DNA of 64,000 nt, from NCBI RefSeq assembly GCF_017313085.1, contig NZ_JAFLNF010000010.1:1-64000 (forward strand), written 5' to 3'. Both the position numbers and the translations under genes were made by a program. The notes under the pieces are model-generated. The model was not told the origin of the DNA. It did not search any database and was given only the letters and a program-made list of their open reading frames with translations. Source of the stretch: Roseibium limicola (GTDB taxonomy: Bacteria; Pseudomonadota; Alphaproteobacteria; Rhizobiales; Stappiaceae). Shown one piece after another: positions 19,328 through 27,353 of this stretch; position 1 is the stretch's first letter; every line of letters starts with the position of its first letter.

Positions 19328-19353
19328 TCCGGCGCGAGAACTCGCTTGCCGGA
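19328..19353 (+). promoter_or_regulatory. Strong leader hairpin just before a small unknown gene
   Basis: TCCGGC-GCGAG-AA-CTCGC-TT-GCCGGA folds into an 11-bp stem with only a 2-base bulge. It ends 5 bases before the GAGG ribosome-binding site (19359-19362) and 15 bases before the ATG, and a T6 run follows the site. It could act as an attenuator, a translation-control structure or a processing/stability hairpin. Confidence 0.55.
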
Positions 19354-19368
19354 CCAGCGAGGTTTTTT

Positions 19369-19665
19369 ATGCACGATAATACGGCAGAAATGCATGCCAG
19401 CTCAATGGAGCTGGAGTTTGTAAAGGGGCACATCGCGGCGACGATGACCCTGATACACGCACTCATCGATCAGGGAACGCTTGACCGTGCACGTCTCGAC
19501 GAGTTCTTTGCCGGCTTCATAGGTCAGTTGCCACACAACCGGGACACATTGGGCCTGCGTCTTGTGCTGGATCAGTGGCGGCAGGGCCTGCGTGATGGCA
19601 TGGAAGAAAAAGACCTGCGGGAAAACCTGTTTGAAGTGATCAAGGGTGGACGACACCCGGGTTAA
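19369..19665 (+). CDS. Small helical protein of unknown function, 98 residues
   Basis: I do not recognise this protein. It is probably real because GAGG lies 6 bases before the ATG, a strong bidirectional terminator follows the stop by 20 bases, and the composition is that of a soluble alpha-helical protein, not a chance frame. The acidic, amphipathic sequence (MELEFVKGHIAATMTLIHALIDQGTLDRARLDEFF, listed here only as overlapping parts MELEFVKGHIAA, TLIHALIDQGTL and RARLDEFFAGF) suggests a helix-bundle regulator or adaptor. It has no signal peptide, membrane segment or cysteine. It stands alone between tRNA-Lys and ccdA behind a strong leader hairpin. Confidence 0.7.
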   Translation: MHDNTAEMHASSMELEFVKGHIAATMTLIHALIDQGTLDRARLDEFFAGFIGQLPHNRDTLGLRLVLDQWRQGLRDGMEEKDLRENLFEVIKGGRHPG

Positions 19666-19685
19666 CCGAGGTTTTCCAGATCTGA

Positions 19686-19740
19686 CCAAAAAGCCCAGGC
19701 GGTTCGGTTTTCAACCGGCGCCGGGGCTTTTTGGTTTTCA
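19686..19740. terminator. Bidirectional terminator
   Basis: CCAAAAAGCCC (19686-19696) pairs with GGGCTTTTTGG (19724-19734), with a further internal stem (GGCGGTT/AACCGGCGCC). A5 before and T5 after the GC part give a U-tract in both directions. It serves the small gene ending at 19665. Confidence 0.88.
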
Positions 19741-19909
19741 GGTCGGAATCCATCCCCCGCAATACCCGAAGGGCATTCATGTGGGGGCGTTGATTTGTCC
19801 CGGCGCTGCGCTGACCGAGCTGTGATACAGACGTGACTTTCTTGTCGTGATGGCTTGCGCCATTTATGACCCTGTCGAATCCATCCTCCAATCCGGACCC
19901 GATTTCTTC

Positions 19910-20647
19910 ATGTTGCAGGACATCACCATCTGGGGCGCGCTGTTTGCCGGGCTCCTGTCGTTTGTATCCCCATGCGTCTTGCCCCTGGTGCCGCCCTATC
20001 TCGGCTTTCTCGCCGGTGTGTCGCTGGACCAGCTGAACGGGGAGGGGGATACGCAAGTCGCCTCCCGCAAGGTGTTCTTTGCCGCCTTGTCGTTCGTGGC
20101 CGGGTTCTCGACCGTCTTCATCGCGCTTGGCGCCAGTGCCAGCGTGCTGGGCAAGCTGGTCAGCGGTCACATCGACACGCTGGCCGTGGTGGCTGGCATC
20201 CTGATCATCATCATGGGGCTGCATTTCCTTGGCGTTTTCCGCATCGGGCTGCTCTACCGCGAGGCACGGGTGCATGTGGAGCGCAAGCCGGCCGGGCTGC
20301 TGGGCGGCTATGTCATCGGTCTGGCCTTTGCTTTTGGCTGGACGCCCTGCATCGGTCCGATCCTCGCTGCAATCCTCTCGGTGGCTGCCTCTGAAGCCAC
20401 GGTGGCCAGTGGAGCGCTGCTGCTGAGTGCCTACGCCCTGGGGATGGGCATCCCCTTCCTGCTGGCGGCGCTCTTTGCCAAGCCGTTCCTCGGCTTCATG
20501 CAGCGGTTCCGGCGGCATATGGGGCTGGTGGAAAAGGCGATGGGGCTGGTGATGATCCTGACCGGCATCATGTTCCTCACCGGCTTCATGCAGACGATGT
20601 CCTACACGCTGCTGGAGTGGTTTCCGGTCTTCGCTCAAATCGGCTGA
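19910..20647 (+). CDS. ccdA: Cytochrome c biogenesis protein CcdA, thiol-disulfide electron carrier
   Basis: CcdA passes electrons from cytoplasmic thioredoxin across the membrane to periplasmic thiol proteins for cytochrome c maturation. The product (245 residues from 19910) has six hydrophobic helices and the two redox cysteines in SPCVLPLVPPYLGF and WTPCIGPILAAIL, the DsbD/CcdA signatures. The ATG at 19910 gives MLQDITIWGALFAGLLSF, matching the family N-terminus; an in-frame start at 19847-19850 would add about 20 residues. Neither start has a strong Shine-Dalgarno sequence. It has no thioredoxin-like partner gene alongside, and it converges on the SPOR-like gene with an 8-base gap. Confidence 0.9.
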   Translation: MLQDITIWGALFAGLLSFVSPCVLPLVPPYLGFLAGVSLDQLNGEGDTQVASRKVFFAALSFVAGFSTVFIALGASASVLGKLVSGHIDTLAVVAGILIIIMGLHFLGVFRIGLLYREARVHVERKPAGLLGGYVIGLAFAFGWTPCIGPILAAILSVAASEATVASGALLLSAYALGMGIPFLLAALFAKPFLGFMQRFRRHMGLVEKAMGLVMILTGIMFLTGFMQTMSYTLLEWFPVFAQIG

Positions 20648-20654
20648 GCCAGCG

Positions 20655-21977
20655 TTATGAACGGCCCTGGGGCATGCTCGGCAGGGCAGGCAGCGCATCA
20701 CCGGAAAACAGCGTTGGGTGACATTGCCCGGCGCTGTCGATAAGCCGCAGACAGGCCACGGTCGCATCGGCTGCATTGGCAAACGGCCCGACAAGCAGGT
20801 CGATCTCGCCCGGATGCAAGGCGGACGGGGCAGAGCGTGCCGTCAGATCGGCAATGCGCTCAGAATTGTCGGTTGTGAATTTTTCCCAGGCTTCGGCCGC
20901 AGCAACATCGCTTTCAAAATGCCCGAGTACCACGGCAAAATCGCTGCGACTGACGCTGCCCGAGCCGCCTTGCGACTGGCCGGCGGCTTTCGATGGCTTG
21001 ATGATCAGATCGACTTCGGGCGCGGGTGCGACCTGCTGACGGGTCTGTGAAGCGTCAAGCGCCGCCCTTGGGATCGCGGCGCGTGTGGCGGAGGGGATCG
21101 AGGCCGTCGATGTGGGCTCCAGACCGTCTTCCGGCGGCAGCAACAGCTGCGCCTGCTCATAGGACGGAGCTTCTTCTGCCGGCGGCAGCTGAACGATGCG
21201 CACCGGGCGCGGCGCGGGGGCAGGGTCGCCAGAGTTGGTGCCGCGGGGCAGTTGAGACAGGGTCAGAAACGGTTTGCCACTGCGGGTTTCCGGTGCCGGC
21301 ATGAATTCGATGCGCGAGCGCACGCTGTCGCTGTCGTCCTGAGTATCTTGCGATGACTTGATGTTGGCTGTCGGCCGGAACCGCTCCTGCGCCTTCAGGG
21401 CTGCGGCTCGTGGATCAGCTGGTTCAGTGGCCTGCGTCTGTGCCGAAGGTGTCTGCTTGACCGGGGATGGCACGGGTGTTTTCTTTGCCGCGCTCTCGTT
21501 CTTGTCGGGAGCAGCCTGTGTGATGCTTCCCTGTGCAGGGCTCTCCGGGATGCCTGCCTGAAGTTTTTCTTCCAGAGCCGCCAGTCGGCGCGAATACTGT
21601 GCATTCTGTTCGCTCAGCAAAAACACATGCCGGCGCAGCGAGACGACTTCCTTTTGCAAGGTTTCAATGTGACCGCTGGAAATCAGGTTACGGGCTTCGG
21701 AGGCGGCTGAAGGCATGTCGTAGATGCCAAGGGAAATATCCTGGCCATTCAGACCGATCGAGGCCGTCGAGGACACCGGGCCGACTGCCGGCAACTGAAC
21801 GCCGTCATAATTGGCAGCAAGTCGATCTGCCAACGGTTGACCGTACTGAAGCGCTGCCAGCCCCGTCACACCGCACAAGATCGCGGCAAATGCCCAGCCG
21901 AGCACAGTAAGTCGCTGATTTGTCAGCGTCTCCCTGGCTCGGCGTCTGGCCGCGTTGCTGGTGGTCCTGTCTGGCAC
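20655..21977 (-). CDS. Membrane-anchored protein with C-terminal SPOR-like domain
   Basis: The protein (about 440 residues) has a short cytoplasmic N-terminus, one transmembrane helix (VLGWAFAAILCGVTGLAALQY) and a predicted coiled coil (IETLQKEVVSLRRHVFLL...RRLAALEEKL). A long Pro/Ala/Ser/Gln-rich linker follows, then a C-terminal region (FAVVLGHFESDVAAAEAWEKF ... LLVGPFANAADATVACLRL, shown in two parts) with the repeated beta-alpha pattern of SPOR domains, which bind denuded peptidoglycan at septa. A division or envelope role is inferred. It is divergent from glmU, which supplies peptidoglycan precursor. The start is uncertain: a GTG at 21977 is preferred over a TTG at 22037, and neither has a good ribosome-binding site. 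Confidence 0.7.
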   Translation of the reverse strand: MPDRTTSNAARRRARETLTNQRLTVLGWAFAAILCGVTGLAALQYGQPLADRLAANYDGVQLPAVGPVSSTASIGLNGQDISLGIYDMPSAASEARNLISSGHIETLQKEVVSLRRHVFLLSEQNAQYSRRLAALEEKLQAGIPESPAQGSITQAAPDKNESAAKKTPVPSPVKQTPSAQTQATEPADPRAAALKAQERFRPTANIKSSQDTQDDSDSVRSRIEFMPAPETRSGKPFLTLSQLPRGTNSGDPAPAPRPVRIVQLPPAEEAPSYEQAQLLLPPEDGLEPTSTASIPSATRAAIPRAALDASQTRQQVAPAPEVDLIIKPSKAAGQSQGGSGSVSRSDFAVVLGHFESDVAAAEAWEKFTTDNSERIADLTARSAPSALHPGEIDLLVGPFANAADATVACLRLIDSAGQCHPTLFSGDALPALPSMPQGRS

Positions 21978-22199
21978 GTGTGTCCCGTGTCTCGTGAAGC
22001 CGAATCTTAGATGATAATCTGCGCAATGAGACTTCAATTATGGTTAACGAACAAGAATGCGTCCGGGGAAACATGGAAAGTCTTTCAATGTCTTGTGGAT
22101 CGGGGCATACAGGCAGCGATTTTAGTCACGGGGATGCCGTTGTTGTATCCGGGGAAAGGCACTGATCGTTCCGAGTGGGACGAAAAGGGGACGAAATTC

Positions 22200-23558
22200 A
22201 TGACATCACGTAGCTTCCTTCCAATCGTTTTGGGTGCGGGTCTTGGAACGCGCATGCGCTCTGACGTCCCGAAGGTCATGCATGAAATCGGAAACCTGCC
22301 TCTGGTCGGCCATGTGCTGAAGGCGCTTCAGGCTGCCGGAGCTGACCGGATTGCCGTGGTGATCGGCCCGGATATGCCCGAGTTGGAGCGCGCCGTCGCC
22401 CGTATCTCCCCCAATGCCTCCTGCTACGTGCAGACCGAACGGCTCGGCACGGCACATGCAGCCCTGGCCGCAGAACCGGCGCTGCAGCAGGCCTCCGATG
22501 ACGTTCTGGTGCTTTTCGGCGACACCCCGCTGGTGACGGAAGCGACGATTTCGCGCGTGCGCGATGGTCTGGCAGCTGGCGCCGATGTGGCCGTTCTGGG
22601 TTTTGAGGCAAAGAACCCGTTTGGCTATGGCCGTCTGCTGACCTGCGATGGCCGCTTGATGGCGATCCGCGAAGAAAAAGATGCCACCGATGAGGAGCGC
22701 AAGGTCACCCTGTGCAACTCCGGCATCATGGGCTTCAACGGCAAGGTCGCGCTTGAGCTGATGCAGGCCGTTGGCAATGCCAATGCCAAAGGTGAGTTCT
22801 ACCTGACCGATGCGGTGGAAATCGCCAATGAGCGCGGATTGACCGTCAAGGCGGTCTCCGCTGAGGAAGAAGAAGTGCAGGGGGTCAACACCCGTGCCCA
22901 GCTGGCCGCCTGCGAAGCGGTGTTCCAGAAGCGTGCCCGGCTGGCGGCGATGGAGGCCGGTGTGACACTCCATGCGCCTGAAACGGTTTACTTCTCCCAT
23001 GACACCGAACTGGGGGTCGATGTGGTGGTGGAGCCGAATGTGGTGTTCGGCCCGGATGTGAAGGTGGCCACGGAAGTGCGGATTCGCGCCTTCTCGCATC
23101 TTGAAGGCGCGCGCGTCGGCTCCGGCACGTCCATGGGGCCCTATGCCCGCCTGCGCCCCGGCGCCGAGCTGATGGAAGACACCCACATCGGCAACTTCGT
23201 CGAGATCAAGAAAGCCGTGGTCGGTCGCGGCGCCAAGGTCAATCATCTGAGTTACATTGGGGATGCGGACATCGGGGCAGGCAGCAATGTCGGCGCCGGC
23301 ACCATCACCTGCAATTATGATGGCTTCGGAAAGCACCGCACGGTGATCGGCGACGGCAGCTTCATTGGCTCCAATGCGACGCTTGTGGCGCCCATCACCC
23401 TGGGCAAGGGCGTCTATGTGGCTGCCGGCAGCACGGTGACGGAGGATGTCTCCGATGACGCGCTGGTGCTCGGACGTGCCCGCCAGTCGGAAAAGCCGAA
23501 GCGTGCGGCCGAACTGCGCGCCCGCTTCAAGGCGGCAAAAAACGCAGCAAAAAGCTGA
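22200..23558 (+). CDS. glmU: Bifunctional GlmU: GlcNAc-1-phosphate uridyltransferase / GlcN-1-phosphate acetyltransferase
   Basis: GlmU makes UDP-GlcNAc for peptidoglycan and lipopolysaccharide. The 452-residue product has an N-terminal pyrophosphorylase domain with LGAGLGTRMRSDVPKVMH, where a Gly replaces the more usual Ala of LAAGxGTRM. The C-terminal part from about 250 is a left-handed beta-helix of hexapeptide repeats with SHLEGARVGSGTSMGPYARLRPGA and the acetyltransferase region NYDGFGKHRT. The ATG at 22200 is chosen because AAGGGG lies 9-10 bases upstream and the length then fits the family. It is followed after 132 bases by glmS, the preceding enzyme of the pathway. Confidence 0.96.
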   Translation: MTSRSFLPIVLGAGLGTRMRSDVPKVMHEIGNLPLVGHVLKALQAAGADRIAVVIGPDMPELERAVARISPNASCYVQTERLGTAHAALAAEPALQQASDDVLVLFGDTPLVTEATISRVRDGLAAGADVAVLGFEAKNPFGYGRLLTCDGRLMAIREEKDATDEERKVTLCNSGIMGFNGKVALELMQAVGNANAKGEFYLTDAVEIANERGLTVKAVSAEEEEVQGVNTRAQLAACEAVFQKRARLAAMEAGVTLHAPETVYFSHDTELGVDVVVEPNVVFGPDVKVATEVRIRAFSHLEGARVGSGTSMGPYARLRPGAELMEDTHIGNFVEIKKAVVGRGAKVNHLSYIGDADIGAGSNVGAGTITCNYDGFGKHRTVIGDGSFIGSNATLVAPITLGKGVYVAAGSTVTEDVSDDALVLGRARQSEKPKRAAELRARFKAAKNAAKS

Positions 23559-23599
23559 TCCTTCAAGCGCCTGAGTGTTGGCGGATACGCCTTCAGACC

Positions 23600-23640
23600 T
23601 CCCTGTCACGAAGTGAAACAGGGATTGATTTCGTTTTTTC
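23600..23640 (+). terminator. Possible weak terminator between glmU and glmS
   Basis: TCCCTGT (23600-23606) pairs with ACAGGGA (23618-23624) around an inner CAC/GTG pairing, and a T6 run follows 9 bases later. The distance of the T run makes it a poor terminator; it might only attenuate readthrough into glmS. There is no similarity to a glmS ribozyme. Confidence 0.35.
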
Positions 23641-23690
23641 AGATGCACCGCGTAAAGCGGACAAGTCATTTTTTACGAGGGTAATTACAT

Positions 23691-25517
23691 ATGTGTGGGA
23701 TCGTCGGCATTCTGGGCGCAAGTGAAGTTGCCCCTCGTCTGGTGGATGCGCTGAAACGGCTTGAGTACCGCGGCTATGATTCCGCCGGCGTCGCCGTTCT
23801 GGTCGATGGCACGCTGGAACGTCGCCGCGAAGAGGGCAAGCTGCGCAACCTCGACGCAGCACTCGGCAAGAACCCGCTGGCAGGCACCTCCGGCATTGGC
23901 CACACCCGTTGGGCAACCCATGGCGGTCCGAGCACCCGCAACGCGCACCCGCATATGGCCGGGCGTGTGGCTGTCGTCCACAATGGCATTATCGAAAATT
24001 ACCTGGAATTGCGGGCGGAAATCGAGGGCTTTGGCTCTGTTCTGGAAAGCGACACCGACACGGAAATGGTGGCGCATCTGGTCAACCGTGAGCTGGACAA
24101 CGGCTCGACGCCAAAAGACGCAGTTGCTGCTGTGCTGCCGCGTTTGCATGGTGCCTTTGCACTGGCGTTTCTGTTCGCCGGTGAAGACAACATCATGATC
24201 GGCGCCCGCAAGGGCTCGCCCCTGGCCATTGGTCACGGCGAAGGCGAAATGTTCTTCGGCTCAGACGCCATTGCCCTGTCCCCCTTCACCGACCGCATCA
24301 CCTATCTGGAAGAAGGCGACTGGGCGGTTCTGACCCGCACCTCGGTCGAGGTCTTTGACGCGCAAAATGCGCCCGTGTCACGTGGTGAATCAAAGTCTTC
24401 GGTCACATCTGCGCTGATCGACAAGGGCAACTTCCGCCATTTCATGGCCAAGGAAATCCACGAGCAGCCGGAAGTCATCGGCCATACCCTGAGCCGCTAC
24501 ATCGACTTCGGCACAAGGAAAGCGTCTGTTCCGGGCATTGAGACCGCCGGCTTCGACAAGATCTCGCGGGTGATCATTTCCGCTTGCGGAACAGCTTATT
24601 ACGCTGGTCTGGTGGCGAAATACTGGTTTGAGAAATACGCACGCCTGCCGGTGGAAATCGACGTTGCCTCCGAGTTCCGTTATCGCGAGACGCCGGTCTC
24701 CGAGGACGAATTTGCGCTGTTCATTTCCCAGTCCGGCGAGACAGCGGATACGCTCGCCTCGCTGCGCTACTGCAAGCAGAATGGCGCCAGAATCGGCGCA
24801 GTCGTCAATGTGGCCGAAAGCACCATCGCGCGTGAATCCGATGTGGTGTTCCAGACCATTGCCGGACCGGAGATCGGCGTTGCCTCAACCAAGGCTTTTA
24901 CCTGTCAGCTTGCGGTTCTTGCCGCACTCGCGGTCCAGGCTGGCCGTATTCGTGGCGTGCTGAGCGAAGAGCAGGAAAGCGAGCTGGTCGGCGCCTTGGC
25001 GGAAATCCCGGGCTATGCAGTGCAGGCCCTGAAGCGCGAAGTCGAGATCGAGCGCCTGTCGCAGTCCCTGTCAAAGGCGCCCAACGCGCTGTATCTGGGC
25101 CGTGGCACCAACTTCCCGCTGGCACTGGAAGGCGCACTGAAGCTCAAGGAGCTGTCGTATATTCATGCGGAAGGCTATGCGGCTGGCGAGTTGAAGCATG
25201 GGCCGATCGCGCTGATCGACGAGAACATGCCGGTCTTCGTCATTGCGCCCTATGACGGGATCTACAGCAAGACCGTGTCGAACATGCAGGAAGTGGCCGC
25301 GCGTGGCGGACGTATCGTGCTTCTCACCGATGCCAGAGGCGCGGCAGAAAGCGGCAATGCAGCCGACGATGTGGTGATCATGCCGGATGTGCCGGAAATC
25401 GCCGCGCCGATCGTCTACGCCCTGCCGGTGCAGCTGATTTCCTATCACACGGCTGTCTTCATGGGCACGGATGTGGATCAGCCGCGCAATCTGGCGAAGT
25501 CCGTCACCGTCGAATAA
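23691..25517 (+). CDS. glmS: Glutamine-fructose-6-phosphate aminotransferase (isomerising)
   Basis: GlmS makes glucosamine-6-phosphate from fructose-6-phosphate and glutamine, the committed step of amino-sugar synthesis. The 608 residues split into an N-terminal Ntn glutaminase with nucleophile Cys2 (MCGIVGILG) and HTRWATHGGPS, and two C-terminal SIS sugar-isomerase domains with ISACGTAYYAG, ISQSGETADT and the terminal KSVTVE. GAGGG lies 13 bases before the ATG. It lies downstream of glmU in the same direction, so the cluster provides UDP-GlcNAc. Confidence 0.97.
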   Translation: MCGIVGILGASEVAPRLVDALKRLEYRGYDSAGVAVLVDGTLERRREEGKLRNLDAALGKNPLAGTSGIGHTRWATHGGPSTRNAHPHMAGRVAVVHNGIIENYLELRAEIEGFGSVLESDTDTEMVAHLVNRELDNGSTPKDAVAAVLPRLHGAFALAFLFAGEDNIMIGARKGSPLAIGHGEGEMFFGSDAIALSPFTDRITYLEEGDWAVLTRTSVEVFDAQNAPVSRGESKSSVTSALIDKGNFRHFMAKEIHEQPEVIGHTLSRYIDFGTRKASVPGIETAGFDKISRVIISACGTAYYAGLVAKYWFEKYARLPVEIDVASEFRYRETPVSEDEFALFISQSGETADTLASLRYCKQNGARIGAVVNVAESTIARESDVVFQTIAGPEIGVASTKAFTCQLAVLAALAVQAGRIRGVLSEEQESELVGALAEIPGYAVQALKREVEIERLSQSLSKAPNALYLGRGTNFPLALEGALKLKELSYIHAEGYAAGELKHGPIALIDENMPVFVIAPYDGIYSKTVSNMQEVAARGGRIVLLTDARGAAESGNAADDVVIMPDVPEIAAPIVYALPVQLISYHTAVFMGTDVDQPRNLAKSVTVE

Positions 25518-25548
25518 TGGCTTTTGTCAGACAAGAAAGACAGCTCTC

Positions 25549-25998
25549 ATGAGTGATGCTGTAAGCGAGGCTGTGGCGCTTGAAATCGTTGAATTTCAGG
25601 AGCCTCAGCGCGCTGCCGTGATTGCCTTGTGGCAGGCAAGCGGCCTGGTCAGGCCGTGGAACGACGCGGACAAGGACATCAACCGCAAGCTGACTGATCC
25701 GGTCGGGCGGCTGTTTGTGGTGCTGGTCGGGGCGGCCGTGGTCGGCTCGGTGATGGTGGGGTATGACGGCCATCGCGGCACGATCTACTATCTTGCGGTC
25801 CATCCGGATCACCAGTCAGCGGGCCTTGGGCGCCGGTTGATGGCCCATTGCGAGGCCTATTTGCTTGCGCTTGGATGCCCAAAAATCAACTTGCTGGTGC
25901 GCCGTGGCAACGACAAGGCACGCGGCTTTTATGATGCGCTCGGCTTTTCGGAAGACGAGGCCGTGTCTCTCGGCAAGCGGCTTATTCCCGACGTCTGA
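25549..25998 (+). CDS. GNAT-family N-acetyltransferase, YpeA-like
   Basis: The product is a single-domain acetyl-CoA-dependent acetyltransferase of 149 residues. The acetyl-CoA loop appears as YLAVHPDHQSAGLGRRLMAHCEAYL, given here as YLAVHPDHQSAG plus LGRRLM, and the C-terminal GNAT motif as NDKARGFYDALGFSEDEAVSLGKRL, given as KARGFYDALGF. Its length and the N-terminal RPWNDADKDINRK are typical of the YpeA group, whose substrate is not firmly known. The ATG at 25549 lies 32 bases after the glmS stop with AGAAAG before it, so it may be cotranscribed with glmS. It converges on the DUF454 gene with 18 bases between. Confidence 0.85.
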   Translation: MSDAVSEAVALEIVEFQEPQRAAVIALWQASGLVRPWNDADKDINRKLTDPVGRLFVVLVGAAVVGSVMVGYDGHRGTIYYLAVHPDHQSAGLGRRLMAHCEAYLLALGCPKINLLVRRGNDKARGFYDALGFSEDEAVSLGKRLIPDV

Positions 25999-26016
25999 CC
26001 CGATCAGGCCATTGCC

Positions 26017-26385
26017 TCAGGCCGTCGGATGCGAGGGGCGTGACAGCACAAAACCGGCACAGGCGGCAAACACCGCGGCCACGCCCAGTGCCCAGACCAG
26101 GCGCGGCTGGCTGCCGACGTAAAACCCGACATAGCCGATGACCATGCCACCAACGGCCATCATCTTGGCTTTCGGCGGAATGACGCCGTGGTCGCGCCAG
26201 GAGCGGACCATCGGCCCGAAACGCGGGTGGTCCAGAATGCGGGCTTCAAGCTCCGGAGAGGAGCGGGCGAAACAGCCAGCGGCAAGGATGAAGAAGATCG
26301 TGGTCGGGAGCAGCGGCAGGACAGCGCCGATCAGCCCGATGAGAACGAAGCCAATCCCTAAGATCTTGAACGTGGTGCGCCGCAC
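26017..26385 (-). CDS. YbaN/DUF454-family inner-membrane protein
   Basis: A small membrane protein of 122 residues with three to four hydrophobic segments. It carries the DUF454 pattern GIGFVLIGLIGAVLPLLPTTIFFILAAGCFARSSP (shown by its core parts GAVLPLLPTT and AAGCFARSSP) and LDHPRFGPMVRSWRDHGVIPPKAK. The function of the family is not known. I chose the GTG at 26385 because GGAGG lies 7 bases upstream; longer frames lack that signal and family similarity. Confidence 0.85.
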   Translation of the reverse strand: MRRTTFKILGIGFVLIGLIGAVLPLLPTTIFFILAAGCFARSSPELEARILDHPRFGPMVRSWRDHGVIPPKAKMMAVGGMVIGYVGFYVGSQPRLVWALGVAAVFAACAGFVLSRPSHPTA

Positions 26386-26530
26386 GCAAGTGCCTCCAAA
26401 TGTCGCATTGGGTGCGCGGCCGCGCCCAAAATTTAATATCCGCACAGGATGTTTAAACCTGCTAGGAACACCTATGTAATGGACTTGCATCGCAATTGCG
26501 ATGATGTTGCGGCCCTTTTGGAAAACTCGA

Positions 26531-27274
26531 ATGACGCGTAAAGAGCAGATGCCGGATCCGGTCCCCCCAGCGCCTCACAAGGCAAAGTTTTCCACGCGCC
26601 TGCGCAACTACTTTCTGACAGGTCTGGTGATCGCCGGCCCCATCGGCATTACGTTATGGTTGACCTGGACGTTCATCCAGTGGGTTGACGGCTGGGTCAA
26701 GCCGCTGATCCCCCATACCTATAATCCCGACACCTATCTGCCGTTTCCGGTGCCCGGTTTCGGCCTGGTTACGGCAATCGTCCTGCTGACCATCATCGGT
26801 TTTCTGGCAGCCAATTTCCTGGGCCGCTCGATGCTCCGTCTCGGCGAAAGCCTGGTCAACCGCATGCCGCTGGTCCGCAATCTCTACAGCGGCCTGAAGC
26901 AGATTTTTGAAACGGTTCTGAACGAACGCGGCACGTCGTTTTCCAAGGCTGCGCTGATCGAATATCCGCGCCGGGGCCTGTGGGCCATTGTCTTCATCTC
27001 GCTGGATACCAGGGGCGAAGTGGCCAAGCGTCTGCTCGACAAGGCCGATACGATGTCCGTCTTTCTGCCGACCACCCCGAACCCGACTTCCGGCTTCCTG
27101 CTGTTCGTGCCCAAGGAAGAGATCATCGAACTCTCCATGAGCGTCGAGGATGCGGCCAAGCTTGTCATTTCTGCTGGTCTGGTGAACCCGGAATATCCGG
27201 ACATGCTCGACAAGTTCATCGAGGACCCGGAGAAGGCCAAGCTGCTGAAAACCCGCCAGACTGAAGAAGTCTGA
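26531..27274 (+). CDS. DUF502-family membrane protein
   Basis: The 247-residue protein has two N-terminal membrane helices (FLTGLVIAGPIGITLWLTW and FGLVTAIVLLTIIGFLAANFL, the second cut here to VTAIVLLTIIGF). A conserved soluble domain follows with NRMPLVRNLYSGLKQIFETV, IEYPRRGLWAIVF, FLPTTPNPTSGFLLFVPK and a C-terminal tail. These are DUF502 hallmarks. No biochemical role is established; relatives have been linked to membrane homeostasis and vesicle or polarity phenotypes. The ATG at 26531 is preferred, although the Shine-Dalgarno sequence is weak. In rhizobia such a gene often lies near recG, mfd and sdhE; here those are about 30 kb away. Confidence 0.87.
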   Translation: MTRKEQMPDPVPPAPHKAKFSTRLRNYFLTGLVIAGPIGITLWLTWTFIQWVDGWVKPLIPHTYNPDTYLPFPVPGFGLVTAIVLLTIIGFLAANFLGRSMLRLGESLVNRMPLVRNLYSGLKQIFETVLNERGTSFSKAALIEYPRRGLWAIVFISLDTRGEVAKRLLDKADTMSVFLPTTPNPTSGFLLFVPKEEIIELSMSVEDAAKLVISAGLVNPEYPDMLDKFIEDPEKAKLLKTRQTEEV

Positions 27275-27316
27275 GGCCGCTTGGCTTCTCACTTGTTTTG
27301 CCGGAGCACTCTGCTC

Positions 27317-27335
27317 TCCCGGGCTCGACCCGGGA
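27317..27335. repeat. Single isolated palindrome of the dispersed family
   Basis: TCCCGGG-CTCGA-CCCGGGA has the same loop and arm layout as the other family members but lacks the GTCAT flank. It lies between the convergent DUF502 and MocR genes and may serve as a terminator-like hairpin. Confidence 0.6.
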
Positions 27336-27353
27336 CCCAATCTAAGTTTCAAA

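Noticed and set aside
22206..23669. 487-codon open frame opposite glmU
   Set aside because: Antisense shadow; no ribosome-binding site or recognisable domain.
23559..23690. glmS ribozyme upstream of glmS
   Set aside because: Known only from Gram-positive and related lineages; no matching core is visible in this 132-base gap.
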